Shown here: positions 5,270 through 7,395 of the stretch, one piece after another
How positions within the stretch are numbered: the stretch's first letter is position 1
Layout of the letters: each line of letters begins with the position of its first letter
Assembly: GCA_036517855.1 (NCBI GenBank)
Contig: DATDSR010000007.1
Coordinates: 1-7,395, forward strand
Direction: 5' to 3'
DNA from: DATDSR01 sp036517855
GTDB lineage: Bacteria > Patescibacteriota > Minisyncoccia > Phycocordibacterales > DATDSR01
DNA: 7,395 nucleotides
The notes under the pieces: model-generated
Database searches by the model: none
What the model was told of the DNA's origin: nothing
The model's input: the letters and a program-made list of their open reading frames with translations, nothing else
Translations under genes and position numbers: made by a program

Positions 5270-6555
5270 TGCTCAAACACTCAAATAGACACGCAAGTTA
5301 CCTCTTTTGGGGAGATCTGGCCTGCTTCATAGTGGCCCTATATTTTGCCCTAATTTTGCGTTCTTTCGTGCTTCCAGATCTGCATTTACTTAGTCTCCAC
5401 ATCATTCCATTTGCCATAATCTTCCTGATTTGGCTACTGGTATTTTACATCGCTGGCCTCTACGAATTTAGGGCAGCTGTTTTCCAGCAAAGACTTGTTT
5501 CGCGCATCATTAACGCCCAACTCATAAACAGTGGTATCGCTATTATCGTTTTCTACTTTATCCCTTATTTCGGTATTACGCCTAGGACAGTTTTGTTTGT
5601 TGACCTGGTAGTCACGCTCGCGTTTGTAATTGGCTGGCGTCTGTTGTATCTGCGCAAAGTATCGAGAGGCGAGCGAGAGAAGGCTGTCATTTTGGGGGAT
5701 GACGAAACTGTGAATGAATTGAAAAAAGTTTTCGCCGCCAACCCCCACTTTGGTGTTAACGTAGTTGAAAAAATAGAACCCAGAGTTTCTGTTGTGATTT
5801 TAGATTTGTCTAAAGAAAATTTGCCACCCAACCTCTACCCACTCCTCTTTAGTCACGTTAGTTTTTGGAATCTTGAGAGTGTCTATGAAGATGTGTTTGG
5901 CCGCGTGGCGTTATCGCAGCTGTCTGATAAATGGGTAATTGAAAATATCTCACTCCAACCCAAAATTGTTTATACTGTACTTAAGAGACTGATGGATATT
6001 GTCATCGCACTGCCACTCTTTGTCGTTTCAATAATTTTCTACCCATTTGTGATGCTCGCGATTAAAATCGAAAATCGCGGGCCAGTGTTTGTGTCGCAAG
6101 AGCGAGTGGGAGGCAGTGGCGGACTTTTTAAATTAGAGAAGTTTGGCAGTATGACAGGCGACGACGCGGGCAACTACAGTGGAGGCACAACCAAACTTAG
6201 TGTTACCAAAGTTGGGGCCTTTTTGCGTAAGTCGCGCATTGATGAGTTGCCTCAACTCATTTCCGTTTTGAAGGGAGACCAAACATTAGTCGGTCCAAGA
6301 GCCGAGTTGCCAGCCCTGGTGAGTGAGTATCGCAAGCAGATCCCATATTACGACGTACGTCACACCATTAGACCCGGTATGAGCGGTTGGGCACAGGTGA
6401 ATCACGACAACCACCCCCACCACGGCACGGCAGTGGAGCAGACGAAGGAGAAGCTCGCCTATGATTTGTTTTATGTAAAGAATCGCTCCCTCTGGTTAGA
6501 CCTTAAAATCGCCTTGCGAACAGTGCGCACATTACTTTCGCGTGCAGGAGCATAA
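5269..6555 (+). CDS. Polyprenyl-phosphate sugar-1-phosphate transferase (WbaP/WcaJ-like)
   Basis: This membrane enzyme would start surface glycan synthesis by moving a sugar-1-phosphate from a nucleotide sugar to undecaprenyl phosphate. At 428 residues it is the long form. It has four N-terminal hydrophobic segments (about 10-130), a soluble nucleotide-binding-like region (about 138-235), and a re-entrant or membrane helix preceded by LKRLMDIVIALPLF. The C-terminal catalytic domain carries GPVFVSQERVG, RIDELPQL with the catalytic pair D325-E326, VGPRAE and RPGMSGWAQVN. The usual KFRSM block reads KFGSM here, with G293 in place of Arg. The C-terminal DLKIALRTV is typical of the family. It starts 14 bases from the divergent GT4 start, and the two probably act in one glycan pathway. 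No Shine-Dalgarno site is seen. The substrate sugar is unknown. Confidence 0.92.
   Translation: MLKHSNRHASYLFWGDLACFIVALYFALILRSFVLPDLHLLSLHIIPFAIIFLIWLLVFYIAGLYEFRAAVFQQRLVSRIINAQLINSGIAIIVFYFIPYFGITPRTVLFVDLVVTLAFVIGWRLLYLRKVSRGEREKAVILGDDETVNELKKVFAANPHFGVNVVEKIEPRVSVVILDLSKENLPPNLYPLLFSHVSFWNLESVYEDVFGRVALSQLSDKWVIENISLQPKIVYTVLKRLMDIVIALPLFVVSIIFYPFVMLAIKIENRGPVFVSQERVGGSGGLFKLEKFGSMTGDDAGNYSGGTTKLSVTKVGAFLRKSRIDELPQLISVLKGDQTLVGPRAELPALVSEYRKQIPYYDVRHTIRPGMSGWAQVNHDNHPHHGTAVEQTKEKLAYDLFYVKNRSLWLDLKIALRTVRTLLSRAGA
6546..6550 (+). promoter_or_regulatory. Shine-Dalgarno site that fixes the folD start
   Basis: AGGAG lies nine bases before the ATG at 6560, inside the last codons of the upstream gene. 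It supports ATG 6560 over the in-frame GTG at 6542, which lies before this site. Confidence 0.7.
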
Positions 6556-6559
6556 ACTT

Positions 6560-7393
6560 ATGTTGATAGATGGCAAAGCAATAGCTCTGGAGATTGGGGA
6601 GCGAATACAAGGCGAGATAGCTGCGGGCAGCTTGGACCTGACCTTGCTTGTGGTGCAAGTGGGCAACAACCCAGCCTCGACGAGCTTCATTAAGATGAAG
6701 CGGGCTTTTGCCGAGCGAGTGGGTATAAAAGTGGCACTCGAGCAATTGCCTGAGAGCGTGAGCACAGGCGAGTTGGTCAGGTTAATCGAAAAGGCGAATA
6801 CTGACAAAAAGATTTCAGGTATCATCGTGCAGTTGCCTCTGCCGGCCAATATTAATACTCGCGAAGTACTCGATGCCATCGCGCCGGTCAAAGATCCTGA
6901 TTTGTTAAGTAGCGAATCGCAGGCGAGATTCGCGGCGGGGGAGAGCGAGATCTTGCCCCCGGTTGTGGCGGCCATCTCGCAGATATTTGATAACTACCAA
7001 GTGGCCATTGATTTGGCCAACATCGCCATCGTTGGCTATGGCCAACTAGTGGGCCAGCCGGTGGGCAAGTGGTTGCAGAATATGGGCATCGACTTCGCCC
7101 TAATAACAAGCGAGAACGAAAATCCTGAAGCGATTTTAAGTAAGGCTGACATTATAATCTCTGGCGTGGGCAAACCTGGTCTCATCAAGCCCAATATGAT
7201 CAAAGATGAGGTCGTGCTGATTGACGCCGGTACCAGTGAAGCTGGTGGGGTGATGAAGGGCGACGCCGATCCGCGTTGTGCCGAAGTGGCAAGCCTAATG
7301 ACCCCCGTCCCCGGCGGTGTAGGCCCCGTAGCCGTGGCCAAACTCTTCGAAAACCTCCTCGCTCTTTCACTTAGCGGTGAGACCGCTCAGTAG
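6560..7393 (+). CDS. folD: FolD, methylenetetrahydrofolate dehydrogenase/cyclohydrolase
   Basis: This cytoplasmic enzyme interconverts 5,10-methylene-, methenyl- and 10-formyl-tetrahydrofolate, supplying one-carbon units. From ATG 6560 it has 277 residues, close to the family norm. Visible blocks are IDGKAIA (3-9), VGNNPAS (34-40), catalytic K47 in MKR, IVQLPLP, KDPD (111-114), the cofactor loop GYGQLVGQP (159-167), GVGKPGLI and PVPGGVGP. Differences from the E. coli enzyme are notable: the active-site Tyr before the Lys is F43, the PCTP segment reads PPVV, and the Ser of GxSxxVGxP is G161. These may shift activity between dehydrogenase and cyclohydrolase. The gene begins four bases after the sugar-phosphate transferase stop, has a good ribosome site, and ends two bases before the window edge. 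Confidence 0.95.
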   Translation: MLIDGKAIALEIGERIQGEIAAGSLDLTLLVVQVGNNPASTSFIKMKRAFAERVGIKVALEQLPESVSTGELVRLIEKANTDKKISGIIVQLPLPANINTREVLDAIAPVKDPDLLSSESQARFAAGESEILPPVVAAISQIFDNYQVAIDLANIAIVGYGQLVGQPVGKWLQNMGIDFALITSENENPEAILSKADIIISGVGKPGLIKPNMIKDEVVLIDAGTSEAGGVMKGDADPRCAEVASLMTPVPGGVGPVAVAKLFENLLALSLSGETAQ

Positions 7394-7395
7394 CT

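Noticed and set aside
6912..6933. Inverted repeat GCGAATC/GATTCGC in folD
   Set aside because: It has seven-base arms in a conserved coding region and is likely chance.

Overview
The window looks like chromosomal DNA from a bacterium of the Candidate Phyla Radiation (Patescibacteria). This is inferred from several traits together: an intron with a homing endonuclease inside the 23S rRNA gene, genes that appear to lack leaders and Shine-Dalgarno sites, very compact spacing, a divergent FolD, and many palindromic repeats. No single marker proves it, and the genus cannot be read from this sequence.

Layout. Positions 1-769 are the 3' part of a group I intron carrying a LAGLIDADG endonuclease ORF (37-648). 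The intron ends in G directly before AACAGGCTG, which places it after E. coli 23S position 2449, in the peptidyl transferase centre. The 23S 3' exon follows (770 to about 1207), then a spacer without tRNA, then 5S rRNA (1387-1506). Next come a membrane-anchored extracytoplasmic protein (1644-2411) and a RodA-type SEDS glycosyltransferase (2417-3547) in one probable operon. A small unrecognised protein has its own promoter (3723-4130). A GT4 glycosyltransferase is on the minus strand (4172-5254). Divergent from it are a polyprenyl-phosphate sugar-1-phosphate transferase (5269-6555) and folD (6560-7393).

How the genes relate. The middle genes point to envelope building: RodA polymerises peptidoglycan glycan strands, while the phosphotransferase and the GT4 enzyme would start and extend a lipid-linked surface glycan. 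FolD is a housekeeping one-carbon enzyme, apparently co-transcribed with the phosphotransferase.

Most unusual points. (1) The 5S gene sits inside a 23-position inverted repeat (1301-1323 with 1574-1596) whose core copies 5S helix I and has compensated base changes. (2) One palindromic repeat design occurs both downstream of 5S and as the P8 helix of the intron. (3) A 13-bp inverted repeat is embedded in frame in the GT4 gene. (4) Two genes share the same promoter geometry, TGTTATA(C/G)T followed by six bases and then the start codon, which predicts leaderless mRNAs.
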